A stretch of 64,000 nucleotides of DNA from Eutreptiella sp. 'Long Island Sound 2002'. Its lineage: Eukaryota; Euglenozoa; Euglenophyceae; Eutreptiales; Eutreptiaceae. The notes beneath the pieces are model-generated. The model had not been told where the DNA came from. It saw only the letters and a list, made by a program, of their open reading frames with translations, and searched no databases. Each line of letters opens with the position of its first letter. Within the stretch, counting starts at the first letter, position 1. Position numbers and translations under genes: made by a program. The stretch spans positions 10,592,235-10,656,234 of the forward strand of contig OZ038382.1 in assembly GCA_964036045.1 (NCBI GenBank), in the 5' to 3' direction. This document shows, piece after piece, positions 1 through 12,542 of the stretch.

Positions 1-1690
1 ATGAGGGGCCATCTTCTTCAGAGAACCGGGCGCACTGGCCTGGGGGGGACGGGGAGTCCTGCCCAGGGGGTGTTAGGAGTCTCCTGCCAGGCCAATGGGG
101 GGCCATCTTCTTCAGAGAACCGGGCGCACCGGCCCGGGGGGGACGGGGAGTCCTGCCCAGGGGGTGTTGGGAGCCTCCTGCCAGGGCAATGAGGGGCCAT
201 TATCTTCGGAGAACCGGGCGCACCGGCCTGGGGGGGACGGGGAGCCCAGCCCAGGGGGTGTTCGGAGCCTCCTGCAAGGCCAATGGGGGGCCATCTTCTT
301 CAGAGAACCGGGCGCACCGGCCTGGGGGGGACGGGGAGTCCTGCCCAGGGGGTGTTCGGATTCTTCTGTAAGGCCAATGGGGGGCCATCTTCTTCAGAGA
401 ACCGGGCGCACCGGCCCGGGGGGGACGGGGAGTCCTGCCCAGGGGGTGTTCGGAGCCTCCTGCCAGGCCAATGGGGGGCCAGTATCTTCGGAGAACCGGG
501 CGCACCGGCCTGGGGGGGACGGGGAGCCCAGCCCAGGGGGTGTTCGGAGCCTCCTGCAAGGCCAGTGGGGGGCCATCTTCTTCAGAGAACCGGGCGCACT
601 GGCCTGGGGGGGACGGGGAGTCCTGCCCAGGGGGTGTTCGGAGTCTCCTGCAAGGCCAATGGGGGGCCATCTTCTTCAGAGAACCGGGCGCACCGGCCCG
701 GGGGGGACGGGGAGTCCTGCCCAGGGGGTGTTCGGAGCCTCCTGCCAGGCCAATGGGGGGCCATCTTCTTCAGAGAACCGGGCGCACCGGCCCGGGGGGG
801 ACGGGGAGCCCAGCCCAGGGGGTGTTCGGAGTCTCTCGCAAGGCCAATGGGGGGCCATCTTCTTCAGAGAACCGGGCGCACCGGCCCGGGGGGGACGGGG
901 AGTCCTGCCCAGGGGGTGTTCGGAGCCTCCTGCAAGGCCAGTGGGGGGCCATCTTCTTCAGAGAACCGGGCGCACCGGCCCGGGGGGGACGGGGAGTCCT
1001 GCCCAGGGGGTGTTCGGAGTCTCCTGCCAGGCCAATGAGGGGCCATCTTCTTCAGAGAACCGGGCGCACTGGCCTGGGGGGGACGGGGAGTCCTGCCCAG
1101 GGGGTGTTCGGAGTCTCCTGCAAGGCCAGTGGGGGGCCATCTTCTTCAGAGAACCGGGCGCACCGGCCCGGGGGGGACGGGGAGTCCTGCCCAGGGGGTG
1201 TTCGGAGTCTCCTGCAAGGCCAGTGGGGGGCCATCTTCTTCAGAGAACCGGGCGCACCGGCCCGGGGGGGACGGGGAGTCCTGCCCAGGGGGTGTTCGGA
1301 GTCTCCTGCCAGTCCAATGGGGGGCCATCTTCTTCAGAGAACCGGGCGCACCGGCCCGGGGGGGACGGGGAGTCCTGCCCAGGGGGTGTTCGGAGTCTCC
1401 TGCCAGGGCCAATGGGGGGCCATCTTCTTCACAGAACCGGGCGCACCGGCCCGGGGGGGACGGGGAGTCCTGCCTAGGGGGTGTTCGGAGCCTCCTGCAA
1501 GGCCAGTGGGGGGCCAGTATCTTCGGAGAACCGGGCGCACCGGCCTGGGGGGGACGGGGAGTCCTGCCTAGGGGGTGTTCGGAGCCTCCTGCAAGGCCAG
1601 TGGGGGGCCAGTATCTTCGGAGAACCGGGCGCACCGGCCTGGGGGGGACGGGGAGCCCAGCCCAGGGGGTGTTCGGAGCCTCCGGCAGGA
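1..1690. repeat. 94-bp GC-rich minisatellite array, about 18 copies
   Basis: A tandem array with a period of 94 bp fills the left edge of the window and probably continues beyond it. Each unit carries a block like CTTCAGAGAACCGGGCGCAC, a poly-G run, GACGGGGAG and CCCAGGGGGTGTTCGGAG. Two subtypes alternate irregularly: units with CCATCTTCTTCAGAG and units with CCAGTATCTTCGGAG; a second variable site reads AGTCCTGCC or AGCCCAGCC. Because 94 is not a multiple of three, and the unit lacks stops in several frames, long open frames run through the array on both strands. I regard these as composition artefacts, not genes. The array decays into unique sequence at about 1690. Confidence 0.95.
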
Positions 1691-3160
1691 CCCGTGGGTA
1701 CTCCCTCCTACCTCTTAGCAGCAGCAGGCAAGTAAGCAGGCAGTACCGGGGGTCATAACCCCGGGGTAACAGTATCTGGGACTCAACGTGAGTCCTCTTA
1801 ACCAGGAACAACCCCAAACACCGCCGGGGCTTAACTCCCGAACGTAACGGTGTTTGGGGCCCCCGTGGGCCTTATGAGCCCACGGAGTGTACTGAGGCGT
1901 GGCTACCAGCACTTAAAGTCTGGCCTGCCATACCCATTTCTGGGCCCACCTCAGTACGGCCGGTCGGGTCCGGCTCTGGGGGCTGCGCACTAAACCGGCA
2001 CCGGGAGAGGGCCGTTTTACCCGGTTAAGCATTACTTATGGCAGTAGGCACTAATTATTACATTAGGGTTTTACTCAGCGCATTTGTTTACCCCGCAGAC
2101 ATGCCCCTCCAGTGATGCGCTCACCTTTGGGGCTGCCTTTGGGGGATCGGGGGCTGTTACCCCTCCCGGACGCCCTCTCTGGTGTTGGCGCCGGGGTGGT
2201 GGCCGGGGGGCCTTATACCGTACCTCAAAGGATGCTGGATACCAAATACCGGGGCGTCCAGCCGGACGGGGACAGGGGCGGATCCTTGAGCAACGGCGTG
2301 GGGGCATTCACCCCTTGTTTTATGTCTACCACCTCGTTCCTGTTTAAACCACCGGCCGTTGGGCCACAGAGCGGACAAGGGCAGCGTGGCCTCGAACCGC
2401 CATCACCAGCGGGGCCACACTGCCCTTCCGGCATCGTCCTGCCGGCTGCACTCAGGCAGGCTTGGTAAGGCGGGTCTTGCAGGGCGGGGGGTCGTTTTTG
2501 AGGCCCCCCGCGCATGTCTGGGCCACAGGCCTTCCAGGCTCTGCGGTGCCGCTCCGCTCTCTCAGCCTCCCGTAGTCCCTCTAAATCTCACACCCACTCA
2601 CACACCCTGCATACCCCTGTTGGCCCTGCTGCGCCACTGAAGCCCCTGCATGGGGGCCTCCTCGGTTTGGCTGATACCCTCACGCGGCCGGCCGCCGATG
2701 CGGGGCCCTGGGGGCGCGCCGCTCGGGCGCTGCCAGCCTGCAAGGGGAGTAGGGCTAGGGAGGGTTTTGGGATGGGTGAGGCAGCAGGGGGCGAGGAGAG
2801 GAGGCAGCACAGGGGCGGCCGTCGGGGCGCGCGGAGGGGCGGCCGTGGGGGGGCTGGGGCAGGAGCGCGGGGGGGGGCGCATGTCTGGGCTGCGGTGCGG
2901 GCCCTGTACGTGGGCGGGCGTGTAGGGGAAGAGAGGAGGGGGAGGCTTGGTCAGCCGTCCTCTACTGGGGGTCGCTGACCGTTCCCAGGGCCGAGGCGGC
3001 CGGTACTAGGGGCCGCGGGGTCCCTGGGGATGGTGCTTGGCACTGGGACGTGCGCGCACCCGACACTGTTAGTACACCGCCTATTGGCAGTGCCCGGGCC
3101 CTGTCCTCCGGGGCTTCGCACCCGGCACCCAGCCCGTGGGTAGAGCTGGGGAGTACTCAG
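1691..3160. other. GC-rich stretch without a recognisable gene
   Basis: Single-copy GC-rich sequence between the 94-bp array and the first GTGTG block. Open frames here are short, overlap on both strands and show no domain or convincing splice structure. The 2720-2950 part is strongly purine-biased on the plus strand (GGGG and GGGCG runs). Confidence 0.6.
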
Positions 3161-3275
3161 GTGTGGTGTGGTGTGGTGTGGTGTGGTGTGGTGTGGTGTG
3201 GTGTGGTGTGGTGTGGTGTGGTGTGGTGTGGTGTGGTGTGGTGTGGTGTGGTGTGGTGTGGTGTGGTGTGGTGTG
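3161..3275. repeat. (GTGTG)n pentanucleotide array, left block
   Basis: Twenty-three near-perfect copies of GTGTG. Its right edge abuts the retrotransposon-derived segment, and the same pentamer resumes at 4023, so the two blocks look like one array split by an insertion. Confidence 0.97.
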
Positions 3276-3442
3276 CCGAAGGCGCTGTTACCAAAAGGCA
3301 AAAGGCCGGGATGTCTACCCACGGGTAAAGGTAAACGGGCTGGGCTGTGTGTGTTGTGTGCGCGCCGTGCGTAAGTGTGTAGGCCTCGGCAGGGGGAGGG
3401 GGAGTCGGGGAGACCTGGTGAGTTCGCCTCTGGCGACCGCGC

Positions 3443-4020
3443 TTATTCCAGGAGCTCCCGTTGCACCCCTTCCCTTTCTGCTTGCTGGTGCAGGCGTAGC
3501 TCCTGCAACGCCCACGCCATCGTGCTGCCCGGGCCCAGGCGGGCCTTCAACAGTGTGGCACGCGCCTTGGCGTGGGCGTACCAGATCCGTATGGACTCCT
3601 CCACGACGTGGCGGAGGAACTCCGTGCCCAGCGAGTGGGGCCCCGTACACTCCAGGTGGGCCAGCTGCATGGAGGGGGTCCGCAGGGCTGCCGCCCACTG
3701 CTCCAGCACAGTCGGTTCCCACAGCTGGTGACGCACTGGGGCCGCCCGTGGCCCCACCTTCTGGTCGAGCCACGCTGCGAGGCGCCGGCGGGCTGGCCCC
3801 CACTCGTGCGATTGAGCCGAGCAGGCCCACAGGTGGGGCGCCGTCTCGGGCTGTGTCCCGCACAGGAGGCACGTTGTATCCAGCACCGTGCCCCGGTGGG
3901 AGGAACGGTGGGCTAGGACGGCCATGGTCGGGACGTTGTCCATGCGATGCGCCGTGATGTGGCGCTGCTGGGAGGCTCCTAGGAGGTGCCCACTCCTGAG
4001 GCCACCTGGGCCTGATACTC
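3443..4020 (-). mobile_element. 3' end of a non-LTR (LINE-type) retrotransposon ORF2, fragment
   Basis: A minus-strand open frame of about 190 codons ends at a stop at 3443. It has the arrangement usual at the C-terminus of LINE reverse transcriptases: a basic segment, then a CCHC-type zinc-binding motif (C-x2-C-x8-H-x3-C, around the residues CLLCGTQPETAPHLWAC), then a Trp- and Arg-rich tail. No polymerase catalytic core (the YADD-type motif) is present, so this is a 5'-truncated copy, as is common for LINEs. About 165 bp of probable 3' UTR separates the stop from the left GTGTG block. Family assignment rests on the zinc motif and its surroundings; a host zinc-binding protein is the less likely alternative. 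Confidence 0.65.
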
Positions 4021-4022
4021 CC

Positions 4023-4277
4023 GTGGTGTGGTGTGGTGTGGTGTGGTGTGGTGTGGTGTGGTGTGGTGTGGTGTGGTGTGGTGTGGTGTGGTGTGGTGTG
4101 GTGTGGTGTGGTGTGGTGTGGTGTGGTGTGGTGTGGTGTGGTGTGGTGTGGTGTGGTGTGGTGTGGTGTGGTGTGGTGTGGTGTGGTGTGGTGTGGTGTG
4201 GTGTGGTGTGGTGTGGTGTGGTGTGGTGTGGTGTGGTGTGGTGTGGTGTGGTGTGGTGTGGTGTGGTGTGGTGTGGT
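4023..4277. repeat. (GTGTG)n pentanucleotide array, right block
   Basis: About 51 near-perfect copies of GTGTG. It gives long Val/Trp/Cys/Gly or Thr/Pro/His open frames on both strands that have no coding meaning. The right edge degenerates through GTGCTGTGTTGTGTGG. Confidence 0.97.
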
Positions 4278-5440
4278 GCTGTGTTGTGTGGGGCAGTGCA
4301 GTGCGGCATAGCACAATCAGTTCATGATGGAAAAAGAATGATGACCCCCATATGGCACGCACGCATGCAAGCACGCATGCACTAGTATTTTCTCTCTCGC
4401 TCTCTTTCTCTCTCTCTCTCTGTCCCTACCATGATGTTTCATGGTCCTGACCAGGGACAGTGGAAGGCCAACACAAAGCCGCCAGTGGAGTATCTGCTCT
4501 CACCTACCCGCCCCCCTTGTAATCCCCCCCCAAACGTCAGGCTGGTCCGTCATGAAGTGATGGTCCGCCCCAATGGGGGGGGGGGGCACCACACAATGGT
4601 AGCACTAAGGCTGCAGCAGTTCCAATATAACGAAATAAAATTTTTCTTTGGCGCCTTTTAGCGCCTAGTGTTTCCTATGCTTTTTTGCCAAAGTGACCAT
4701 CCCGCCCATAGGGGGGGGGGGGGATTGCAAGGAGAGGGAGGATTACAGGGGGGTGCAAGCATTGACCGCCATTACAGGGTGCTCCATAGCTGTGGGTGTC
4801 CCCTTGGGTTCCCATAAGTTGGAGACACGCGGGCAGTCCTGCACAGTCCGAGACATGATGCAAGCGGTTGGGGCCGAGCCACCACCACAATAGGGGGCTG
4901 ACAAGCGGTGGAGGCAGGGCAACTCATGACGGAACAACCCCTTTACCCTGCCCTTGGCCTGGCCCCATGATGCCTCCCTTCCTGCTTTGCAATGCCCGCA
5001 CCTGGGTGCAGAAGTTATGGTGTGTGCCCACTCTGCCCCCCATCCCCCTGGGGACCGAACCCCCCCGCCCCATGTTAGCGGCCCTGAGGGCTGGGCCCCA
5101 AGGTTACTTGGAAGTGAATTTGCACACATTGTTGAAGGGAATAGGATTGAGGTTGCCAACTAATCACGCCTGATAATCGAGAGGCCACTGATCATGTGGC
5201 CCCAATAGGACCCCCTGCAAACTTTCTTTGGATCTAGCACCCTGTGGGCTTTACGGAAAATTTTGCCGGGGCAAACTGCCATAGGCTTCACCACATCTGT
5301 CTCAGACAGATTCAGTGGTTGCCTGAACCCCCAAGCTGTCAAGTCCAATGCAGAGGAGCCTAGGACGCCCAGGCAGGTCAGCTATGCTGTCTAGGCGGCA
5401 GAACACGCCGTAGGTAACATTAACACTGGTGCTGGACACC
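4278..5440. other. No gene seen; simple repeats and poly-G tracts
   Basis: Contains a short CT-rich run at 4390-4422, poly-G tracts near 4576 and 4711, and otherwise unrecognised sequence with only short, overlapping open frames. Confidence 0.6.
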
Positions 5441-5527
5441 ATCCCATCATGTCCCATCCCATCCCATCCCATCACATCACATCACATCACATCACATCAA
5501 ATCAAATCAAATCAAATCAAATCCCAT
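5441..5527. repeat. Compound pentanucleotide array ATCCC / ATCAC / ATCAA
   Basis: Three successive homogeneous blocks of 5-bp units (CATCC, then CATCA, then AATCA) that differ by one base, as expected for slippage after point mutation. Confidence 0.93.
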
Positions 5528-8500
5528 GCACCCTTGCCCCGCTCTGCAGTTCACATCTGTGTTAAAATTTTGTTGAAGACGGGGACATTCAGTCTATCAC
5601 AACCTTGTGCCTTTCACACTTCCTACTTATAGGGTCAATTTTCCTGCCCCTTTTCCCCCTTCTCTAGCCGCCCAGCCTCTACCCGGCCCGCCACGGTCCA
5701 GAAGGATGAGAAGAGCGAGTTGCCTCTACCACCAGGGGATCCCACACCCTTTGGGAGGATCCACTGCCATGCCCAGTGCTGCACACTGGGAGCTGCAGGG
5801 AGTGGGATGTCCTTCTGTAAGCCTCTCGGGCGCTGGTCTGATGCTGTCCTCATTGGATAGGCGATTCCCACTATTTGCCACAATCCATGGATCAAAAAGG
5901 TGCACACAAAGGGGGCGACGGCGTTTGGACAAGACCCTTGTACAGAGATGGGGTGGGGGTACCCCTCCGGTGTCTGTGATTCAATCTGAGTACCTTGTTT
6001 GTCAACCATGGAGAGTTTGATATATCCGCTTTGGGTTTGAGCCCAAGTTCTATTGGTGGACCCAGGGCCAAAATTTGCGTCCGCCACAAACAATTTTTGG
6101 GTATCGTTCGATGACCAAAAACAGTTTTGATCCCCATGTGAGGCAAAATTCTCTGTTTCGAGCTGTTCCTGTGTCGTTGGGCATAGGTGGTAGAGAGGCA
6201 ATCTTTGGTGACCTGTTTTTTAACCCACCATTTAAATTCCCCGATGATTGCTGGGTTGCTTGAGTACACCTTGGCAGAGTGCCCACTTCGCTCCAGCATA
6301 CTGCCGGCACTGCCGCTGCCGACAAAACCGCCTCCAGTCAGCACTGCACTCCACCGTTGCCCCTAAACGCCGTTGATTACGTTTCAGTTACCCGCAGGAC
6401 AAGGCTTGAACAAACATGACAAACTTGACAGTGCCTTGAGGACTACCCTCCCGTGTCTTCAAGCCCCGCTTGGTAAGCCTGAGTCTCAATTTGACTCACT
6501 GATTGCCTTTGAACCCTGTTGTCTGTGACGGACGACGCACATACCGCCTGCAGTTTGTATAGTTGTGTAGTGCAAAGGGACACACTTGCCGTGGGTTCAT
6601 GGCACCACCACAGGCAGGGCGCCGGCCCCAGGCCAGTGCCCTCACACCGACTGCGTGCTGGACGGTCGGATGGCAATGTGCATTTATGCTGGTTCTCACT
6701 GCAGAAAGCTACAGCGGGTCCTTGCATTGCGCAGGCACATAACAATACAGCCACAGCACGATGCATTATGAATCCGAAGGTTCGGGGTCTGCATTGCATT
6801 CCAAAGCCTTTGAAAGGGGGATGCCTTTTGGTTCGCAGCTGTTTCAATTGCACTCAGCTCAGGTAGGGTTGCGGGCTTCGATCGGGTAAGCAGGCCATGG
6901 CTTGACGCCAGGTGTTTGTCCCAGACATTTCTCAACACAGCGCTTTCTGGCCGAATGGCAATATGTGCACCGCATGCGCACTGCGTGCCCCTTGATTTTC
7001 CATTTCGCTTTTGGAAACCCCGCATTTGTGCCTGCCTGAAAACACCCCAGCAAGGGGTCAGATACCTGGCTTATGCCAGTAAAGTAGTAGGGGTGTATGG
7101 TCCAGAACACCCCTTTGACCATAACTGACACACCACTGCTGAGCACTGCAGAGGCTCGTACAGTTATGCCCCCCTTGCACAAGCACACTGAAATTCACTA
7201 CACTCAAACTGGGTCCCCGTGCTTAGACAAGGCCTTGCTTGCAAGCGACCTGTGGTACGAAAAGAAGGTATGTAGTGAAAAACTGCCCATACCTCACCCC
7301 GACCGGACGAACAGCACTGGGTGCCAAGCAGAATGTTGTTATGGGCAGGGCAAACTACCACAAGCATGACCCAGCCCCTGGTTCTCTCTACAATCAGGAC
7401 ACAACCTTGTCACATTACATTGCAGTGGTTAGAGAAAACCAGAAAACCCAGGGTCAGACAGGGTCGTCGTGCTTAGACAACCCTGTGCTTGCACAGGGGG
7501 GTATGGTGCCTGCCTGTCTTTTCAAAAACCCTCCTTCCCTTCTAACACCTCAGCGGTGCACAGGGCTCTAAATTCTGTGTTGCGCTGCACCCCATGCTGC
7601 TTGAATCACTGTGCTGCACATGCAGCACACCTGATCATCCTACAACACTAGATATTGCAAGAATCCAGGGAGCCTTGGTAAGAACCAACAGGAGGACCTA
7701 CTGAATTGGATTGAATTTGCATTTATTGGTTAGAAATGGGTCGCATGTGTTCAAGTCGAAGCAGGCGTAGGTCATGCTGAATGGAGAAGATGATGCACAC
7801 AACCATGAAGCTTTGCAGAAAATGTTGCCACGTTGCTGTGTGTGGAATGAAAGGCTTGCCGATACTACAACCCAAAGCATCAGTGCCATACCTTCTCGGT
7901 CCCACATGACAAATACCAAAGATGCTAGGCTACAATCAGGTGGTAATATAGCAACATCCAAACGCCGATTCCGCATTCCACATACAAAATTGCTCGCACA
8001 CCCTACAACCACGCATTCTAGTAGCATGTAGGTAGCCCCTAGAACCCCTATCATCTTATCTAAAATTTGTATCTTGCAGCAAAAAAAAAACGCCAAGTTC
8101 GGTCCTAGTACGGAAACTTTGCATGCACACTGCGCGCACGGCATTCCTCATGATTCCAATAAAGGAAACCACCCCAAAATGAAAATCAGTTGCGTTGGTT
8201 CTGCTTGAACATTGGCTCTCTTTGGACACCCCTTGAACCCCATTTTTGACCACATGACATTCCATTGGGCAAAGAAGACACCAGTACACTAACAGCATCA
8301 GCGGCCAGTATATATAATTCCCACGGTTGAGATCAATTGGCTAGGAACCACCGTTGGTTGTACAATGACTGCTACGAGCAATGGGCTCGCTCGCAAGCTG
8401 ACTGCTTGGAGAAGTGCCTTTGTGGTGGGGGATCCCAGGGGTTTTAAGAACCACCATATTATCACCTGTGTGAGCCCACTATGTGCTGGTGCACACTCTC

Positions 8501-11500
8501 TTGGACCTCCTTGAAAGACTCTTTGAGGCCACAGTTGACCTCCCTTCACCCAGCCCAGTAGAATGTCCACGACTGTAGACTCCGCGGCTGGTGCAAGTCA
8601 ATGTAGACAACGCAGCATCCATCACTTTATCAAGTACTCAAGCACTAGACCCAAGTGCCGACAAAGACAAGCTGATCACAGAATAGGTACATATTCCATT
8701 TCCTTCGATTGTCAGAGTTGGTACCATGGCACCCTGATTCTCGGGTGCAACCAACCGACCAAAAATGAAACTATGAGCGATGGGGGAAAGGAGGTGTGCT
8801 GCGGCAATGAGGAGGACAAGCCATGTCTCGCACCCAATCACAGGTCTATGCGGACCTGTCTCCAGTGCCTGCCACTGCCCAATTTCCGGATTTGCAAATG
8901 TTTGGGCAGGGCCTTCATAAACACAAAATGGGGGCTGCAGAGGGTCCACTGCCTGCTCAAACCGCGAAGACCGGAAAAAAAAAAAAGCAGCAATCCATCT
9001 GTTCATGTTCACATGGTTTGTGTGCACTGTCCAGATCACTGTGTCTGCACGGCCAGGGGGGTCGCGCCAACAGGAGAAAGGAGCCCTCAGGCCGCTGCGT
9101 TACGTACTGCAACAGATGATGAGGGACACGCATGGAGACAGCACCCAGACCATTCCTCAGTTTGAAAGACTTTTGCACTGCGGCGCTCGTTGTGGACTCT
9201 TCCCTCGCTTTCGTGCCTTTCGTGGCCTTCTCGTGTACGTGTAAACAAATACCCTCCCCGCTTGTGAAATGACCATGATACGCGACCGAAGGCGGGGCCG
9301 GAAGGAGAGCTCTCCGCTCCTTCTGAATCGGGCCCCCCGCCCCCCCCAAACCCCCCCCCAAACGATTTTAAGGGGCCGGATCATAAATGCGCCAAATTGA
9401 TCCGGCAATATTACGGAAGGTTTGGACTACAGGTCTGGGGTCACCCAACTCGGTGCGGGAGGGCGAGCGACGGTCCACATCCCACCTCTCCCACGCCGGC
9501 CGAAAACCGCTGACACTGCAGCGCTCCGGAGTTGCCCCGCACTTCGGAGCGCAGAGGTACTTGTGGATGTACTTCCCTTGGAAATGTTCAGGCTGAGCTG
9601 CACATACCACCCTGGTCTTGAAGCACATCATGCACAGGAACTCGGTGGATGGGTGTGCCATGCCGACGTGACATACACGTCCTGCAGCCCAGGCGACACA
9701 AACTTTGGACATTCACGTACCAGCCCACATACAGGGCAGGGGGGGGGGGTTTAGTGAAATTCTGAACCCCAGCTCCCGCAGTGTGAAGGGGCAGGGGGTC
9801 CGGAGGGCGGAGGAGGGGGTCAATTTTTTCGGGTGCTTTTTTGGTTGTGGTATATTTGAACTCGCCATTCCTTTCTGAGCATTTTGACCACAACTGAATG
9901 TGACGTTGATGTGAAACTGACCCGGCAATGACGACGCGCACATACCACGCAACACCCCGGTCTCGATGCACATCGTGCACAGAAACCCGGCGGGTGGGTG
10001 TGCCATGCCGCCGTGAAAACGCATCCGGTGCAGCCCACGCGACAATACCTTTGATCAACGTTCACACACTCGCCCACCTGAGCCCCGTGGCAGTGCCCCG
10101 CACGCTGCTCCCACTGCAAGAGGGAGCACACAAGCTGTCAAAAGGGGGGACAGGGTCGGCAGCAAAGCGACGCCGCAGTCCTGTCGAGAGGCCAAAGACC
10201 GTCACAGAGAATTCCGCCGAGGGAACCCCCGAAGAGGCCCCTCCCCCAGTGATTTGCCCAAGCAGCGGACCCCGTGCAAAGCAGAGCACGCGACCTGCAC
10301 ACCTCCCACCGTGCGCGGTGTGCACACACGGCGCACACCGCGCGTGTGCCGCCCGCTACCGAAACACAGTTGCCCGCAATCATGGGCAGCACTCGACGGA
10401 GGTTACAAACCGCCAAGGTCACCATGGCGTGAGGGTTTCGCTCGCAACTTGCAGCCCAAACCCCAAACACGCTGCCGATTCCCCGCTCCACCAGAGGCGG
10501 AACGTCGATCGCGCACCCATGGCCACCACGACACGTCTTCGCTGCATTGCCTGTCGGGAGACTATCCAGATCCGCTTACAATCACACCCCATGCGATGAC
10601 AACCCATACCATCCTCCCCACCCGTCCCCCGTCATCATCAGCTCGTCATGCGAGCCCGCAGCACTCCGCTTTCGCCGGCTGTCCAAACCGCCACTATCTT
10701 CAACGCGCATCGCACATGCAGGGGCCGCCTTCGCCTGGACCGACCGCTGGCTGCCAGTTCCAATCTGGCAAATAGCACCCCGAGCCCCGCAACGCTACAT
10801 GTACAACTGCTGAATATTCTCTCCTTCATCATCGCCGTCATGAGGAGGTTCTCCACATAATCAAAGCAAAGCACAAAATCCGATTCAAGTCATCTGCGTC
10901 CCAGGCACTCCTTAGGCCTGCTAGCCCCGCCCCAGGCAACCCCAACTATGAACACAACCCACAAAGAAGGACAGGACTCTATTCTTCCCTCCGTTCTGGA
11001 TGGAGCCTCGTTCACTGCTCGAGTGTTTGAGTCTTGGGTGATGCGGAAAGATCTGGGCAGGTGTTCAACGTTCGTGGCTGGAGGCCAGACAGACAGCCGT
11101 CGGGCTCCTGTGTGGCCGTTACCAACCGCAGTCGGCGAAGGATAAACTGCTGTCGGGTATGCGCCAATCGCCGTCGGCTAATTTTCAACCGCCATCAGTT
11201 CACCGCCAAGCGCCATCGGTCGAGAACAACAGCCCACGCACAGAATTCCGCTGCCTGCCGGGCGAGCATCCCAATGCCTTGCCCATGACGTACTAGCCCA
11301 GTATTACCAACCAGTGCTTGTTCCGGACTCACGGTGTGTTGGTTTTTGGCTACGTATGTGTTACGCGCGCGTGTGTGTGTGCCGAGCCGAACACGCAGGA
11401 TACGCGCAGGATAGCACTCTCGGCCCACGGCACAGAAATCCAAAACTGTACCTGACTGGGGGGAAAAGCTCTTGTGCCGTCGACGATTGACCAACTAAAC

Positions 11501-12542
11501 TTTGGCTGGCCCCAGCTGCCGGCAGCTCACCATCAACCGCCAAATCGGACTGCGGGGCCCATGTGCACGCGACGCGCGCGCAAGATTGGGATCTCTAACG
11601 TCAGGACTGAGCATTACAAAACACGCGATCAGGGTGTCACAAATCCATGTCCCACAGCGCAGCGCATGCGCCCGATGAGTCATTGACACCCCGAGTGACC
11701 CCACCAACCCCTTAACTAAAACAAAAAAGAAGAATTCTTGCGCAAACGCCTGCAAAAGTGACGCGATACCGCGAGAACAGTGGTCTGTAAACAGTTTTGG
11801 TCCGGAAAAATAACTTTGCGGCGGGCGATGGGGTCTGAGAATGAGCCCCAGGGCCGAGGGACGGACAGGGCGGAAAGTATGTGTGCAGGGCCATGGGCCC
11901 CACGCACATCTTGCGCTGCCAGTCGGCAGATACCCCCCGCCTCAGAAGGTGATGAAACCGCAGGGACGGGGGGTTGGACGCGGTCTTTCTGTCCTTCTGT
12001 GGCCCCACGCGGACCCGAACCGCAGCCCCCACCCCTCCCGGTCCTCGTCCCCGATCGACCCGCCGTCCTTGCTGTCTGAGCGGAACATGACCCCCAAACG
12101 GGAGACCACAGATGGCCACCCTCACCGGCGTCGCTCGTCACCTTTCCACGTTTTTGGAGCCCACGACCGTGACGTTGCACCCGACCTGCAGCACCAGGGA
12201 CTCCCCGTCGATCTCCACGGGGAGTTTGCCCATGAGGTAGTACCCGAAGCTGCCCGAAGAGAAGTCGCGGGGCTGGCCTGTGGGGAGACGGGGGTGCGGC
12301 GCATGGATCAACAGCCCGCATCAAAGGAGTCCGGGCCTCTCCCAGTCACGGCAGAAAGGCAGGTTGGCCCGGCCTCAGCCAATGCGGATCTGCGCTGAAG
12401 GTGCTGGGGAAATCTCGGATCTGCGCTTGTCGAATCCACATCTGTGCCCCGGATTGGGTTGCACAGAATTTGGGTAGGCCAGAAGCTACAGGCGGTCGTG
12501 ATTGCGTGGTGTGTGAGACCAGGACCATCCTCGGGGCAGCGG
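5528..12542. other. About 7 kb without a supported gene
   Basis: I find no recognisable protein, tRNA or rRNA. A minus-strand open frame of 188 codons at 5635-6201 reads like ordinary protein in part but matches nothing I know. A block of about 100 bp containing GGGTGTGCCATGCCG is duplicated at about 9593-9690 and 9933-10045. A segment at 7180-7395 has a diverged relative at 28110-28310. At 11150-11225 there is a cluster of the degenerate motif ACCGCCATCGGT. Confidence 0.5.
9593..10045. repeat. Duplicated block of about 100 bp, copies 340 bp apart
   Basis: The copies at about 9593-9690 and 9933-10045 share GCACATACCAC, TGCACATCGTGCACAG-like sequence, GGGTGTGCCATGCCG and a trailing GTGCAGCCCACGCGACA-like segment. 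Read on the minus strand both give a short peptide with a Cys-x2-Cys pair (FLCMMC and FLCTMC), so duplication of a small Cys-containing exon is possible, but no further exons were found. Confidence 0.6.

Noticed and set aside
95-1571. Long open frames (up to 460 codons) in the 94-bp array on both strands
   Set aside because: The unit lacks stops and its period is not a multiple of three, so frames shift into each other; overlapping open frames occur in several frames at once, which is expected from the repeat alone.
3161-4277. Telomeric repeat
   Set aside because: GTGTG is TG-rich but is not a known telomere unit, and it is internal, in two blocks interrupted by a retroelement fragment.
3136-4385. 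Val/Trp/Cys/Gly and Thr/Pro/His repeat proteins
   Set aside because: Direct translations of the (GTGTG)n microsatellite; equivalent frames exist on both strands.
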